A DNA stretch of 64,000 nt, taken from Emiliania huxleyi CCMP1516. Taxonomy: Eukaryota; Haptophyta; Isochrysidales; Noelaerhabdaceae. Shown here in pieces: positions 62,130 through 64,000 of the stretch (the stretch's first letter is position 1; every line of letters begins with the position of its first letter). The translations under genes and the position numbers were made by a program. The stretch spans positions 819,160 to 883,159 of the forward strand of contig NW_005200333.1 in the NCBI RefSeq assembly GCF_000372725.1, read 5' to 3'. The notes under the pieces were generated by a model. It saw nothing but the letters and a program-made list of their open reading frames with translations. It made no database searches and was not told where the DNA came from.

Positions 62130-63446
62130 TCCAACCAGCAGATGTGAAAAATGGTAGCGAGAGTGCACACCCGTGTGAGCGTGCCCCACACCCGTGAGGC
62201 GTGAGCGTGACCCATTGCCGCCGTGAAACAAGCACATGGCTAGCAATTGCAGGCGGCCCTCGCGCAGCGCAACGCCCCGCGTGCAGCGGAGGCGGCGACC
62301 GACGCCTGTCTGAGCCGTACGCGGGCGAACGCGCCCCGACACGCAGACTGACGCTGACGGCCGCAGCAGCCCTCGCCCCCGCCACGTGGCACCCCTCGCC
62401 CCCGCCACACCCGCGCGAGCTCGCCCGCTGTGGCGGCGCGGCGGTCACGGTAAAAGGCGCGACCGCACTGCCTCTCGGCCGCTCTAGCCGAGCCGAGGGC
62501 GCCCTCGCCCTCGCCCTCGCCCTCGTCGCCGCCGGCGTCCTGGGTCGTTGCGGTCGGTGTGGGAGGGCGTGATCCAAACGCAAGCGTTGGCTGCCGAGCT
62601 GCTTGCGCGGGGCCGGGACGCGGGAGGAGCGCCGGGACGCGGGAGGAGCGGCGGCTGCGGCGACCGACGCCGCGCCGCGAGCAGCGGGAGCGTCAGGACG
62701 GAAGTGCGCGACACACCCTGGCGATGGAGTATGAACAAGACGAGCGGGAGGGCACCGAGACACATGTTCGCCGCACCGGTGGATGGTCCAATGATGGTCG
62801 TCGTGCCTGCGCCGGCGGCTATTGCAGCGGCAGCGGCGATCGCAGCAGCAGGGCAGCTAGCTAGGATCACCGGCGCCTCACCCGCCCGTGGAAGCTTTGT
62901 GGCCTTGTCCGGCCACGTTGTACGGATCAATGTCGCCGGCGCCGAGGGATTACAAGCCGCGCCCGCCTGAGCGAGCGGCGTCAGCCAGCCGCGCAGCGCT
63001 CGGCGAATCTGAGTGAATGTCGGCGGCGCGCTCGCGACAGCGCAGCGCCGCACCGTGTGCCCTGCAGAAGGCGAGCGTCGTCGCCCGGAAGGACGGCATC
63101 GCGCGGAGCTGGCTCTATGGACGCACGATCAGCGCCGTCCGCGGCTCTTCCTGCGACAGGAAGCAGCAGGGGGTGTCATGCCGCCGGAGCGGTCTCGGCA
63201 CCACGTCGAACGCGCGGTGGCGGGGGAGGTCTGTGGGTCGCCAGGGCGCGTGTGCGGGCCGAGGGTGCGCCGGTGGGCGTGTGGGGTGGGTAGGGTTGCT
63301 CAGGGGCGCTCACACGCACGCACGGCGAATGGTGGGATTTGTTTCGCATGCGGTGACCACAGTGGCCGAAGGTGGTGCTCGCTCGCAAGGGCGGAAGAGG
63401 CGTAGGAGCCGGAACCCAGTGGCCGCTTGAAATTTTCTTTTGGTTT
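62130..63446. other. Region without a supported gene
   Basis: Frames on both strands are Ala/Arg/Gly-rich. One plus-strand frame ends MFAAPVDGPMMVVVPAPAAIAAAAAIAAAGQLARITGASPARGSFVALSGHVVRINVAGAEG (about 62760-62970), which could be part of a protein, but no family was recognised. Duplicated GGGACGCGGGAGGAGC units lie at about 62625-62650. Confidence 0.4.
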
Positions 63447-63806
63447 CGGCTCAGCACTGAGCGTGGAGCGCCACACCATGCTCTCTCCCAGCTGTGCGCG
63501 CCGGCCTACCATCATCCGGTCCGAGTACGAGTCGACGTACGCGTTGGCCGCTCTGTGTATCTCGAGACCTCGAGAGAAGGCCGCCTCCCCGAGGGCCCAA
63601 GTCAAGAATTGGCTTTTTTTGGCGGGCAAACGTACGCGGACGAGAGCAAATTGCTTGCGCTCTGGAGCCGCTGCGACAACCTCAGCATGCTTTGTCGGCG
63701 AATCGGCGGGAGGACGTGGGACCGGCTCCACCCAACGGGGGGGCGTGTATAACTCACGCTTAGCCCTCTGGGTTCCGGCTCCTAGCCAGATAGGGGGTCT
63801 GCACAC
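63447..63806 (-). pseudogene. Truncated duplicate of the methyltransferase first exon with an insertion
   Basis: It matches the methyltransferase exon 1 (residues up to STLSAEP) and promoter. It stops before the exon's conserved LTYGE end and has no second exon in the window. A 95-bp insertion (63544-63638) shifts the frame within SSAYVDS. Flanking coding bases are otherwise nearly identical, so the duplication is recent. The window ends inside the duplicated upstream region, so the far side is unseen. Confidence 0.75.
63544..63629 (-). mobile_element. 86-bp MITE-like insertion with 9-bp target duplication
   Basis: ACGTACGCG at 63535-63543 and again at 63630-63638 bracket the insert; the empty site at 59492-59500 has one copy. 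The insert ends are TTGGCCGCT and, read from the other end, TTGCCCGCC (7 of 9 matching), short terminal inverted repeats. It lies in the coding sense strand with a GTACGT donor-like sequence at its start. Confidence 0.75.
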
Positions 63807-64000
63807 CTTCCTAACTAACTAACACCCTATGCAATAGGTAGGTAGGTCCGGTTTTGACCGCCCCAGAGGGCCCCGCAATAGGTAGGTACCCCCTATTTTC
63901 GTCTTTTTTCGCGTCGCTACGCGGCCTGGGGATAGGTAGGTAGGTAGGGCGTTTTGGCGCGACTCAGTGGGGACAGACCCCCTATCAGCCGGAACCCAGT
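63770..64000 (-). repeat. Segmental duplication, copy 2 (upstream part)
   Basis: It repeats the methyltransferase upstream region, including CTAACTAACTAACACCCTAT, the ATAGGTAGGTAGG blocks and GGCGTTTTGGCGCGACTCAG, up to the window end. Confidence 0.85.

Overview
The window is nuclear DNA of a GC-rich photosynthetic unicellular eukaryote. Intron-split genes, a CYP97 carotenoid-hydroxylase P450, a plastid DUF4079 membrane protein, an algal gametolysin-type M11 peptidase with Pro/Ser-rich spacers, and V-P-x-G repeat and BspA/DUF285 proteins point to an alga. Very frequent GC-AG introns and tandem-repeat-filled introns make a haptophyte (Emiliania/Gephyrocapsa/Chrysochromulina type) my best guess, but this is inference. 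It is a draft scaffold: 152 N at 15744-15895 sit inside the P450 gene next to a (GA)n tract.

Layout. 0.6-3.1 kb: K+-dependent Na+/Ca2+ exchanger (-) head-to-head with a propeller-like fragment (+). 5.5-11.8 kb: WBP2/GRAM protein, DUF4079 protein and DNA ligase I, all (-). 12-13.6 kb: repeats and a possible alpha-galactosidase 3' fragment. 14.1-17.7 kb: CYP97 P450 (-). 18.5-26.4 kb: a run of (+) genes, namely SANT-like ORFs, an ankyrin protein, a MAPR cytochrome b5-like protein and a ten-exon C69 dipeptidase. 26.7-29.8 kb: coiled-coil ORF (-), the tail of a non-LTR retroelement (+) and minisatellites. 30.5-38.6 kb: U-box protein, mitochondrial oxoglutarate/malate carrier and peroxin PEX3 (+), with an unrecognised ORF (-). 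39.6-45.4 kb: Pro-rich membrane protein, M11 peptidase and a triplicated ankyrin protein (-). 46.4-49.9 kb: glucosidase II beta (+). 52-62 kb: V-P-x-G protein (-), DUF285 protein and PLOD-like glycosyltransferase (+), methyltransferase (-), LRR/F-box-like protein (-), small XPA-C-like ORF (+). 63.4-64 kb: a truncated duplicate of the methyltransferase 5' end. The genes are housekeeping genes with no shared pathway.

The most interesting content is in the introns. (1) In many introns the first 10-30 bases are a copy of the first bases of the NEXT exon, so each intron body is bracketed by direct repeats. The donor lies in the upstream copy and the AG of the acceptor lies just before the downstream copy. 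Using this as a rule resolves the P450 (apart from the gap), C69, carrier and ligase genes in frame and at conserved positions. (2) At least three dispersed intron families recur in unrelated genes on both strands, always in the same orientation relative to the host gene. (3) A 37-bp core is shared by an intron of DNA ligase and three tandem 69-bp units in the carrier gene. (4) A duplicated gene segment gives a filled/empty site pair: an 86-bp insert with 9-bp target duplication and short terminal inverted repeats. Together these look like introner-type (transposon-like, intron-generating) elements. About half of the introns I could resolve use GC donors, and three appear to use GA.
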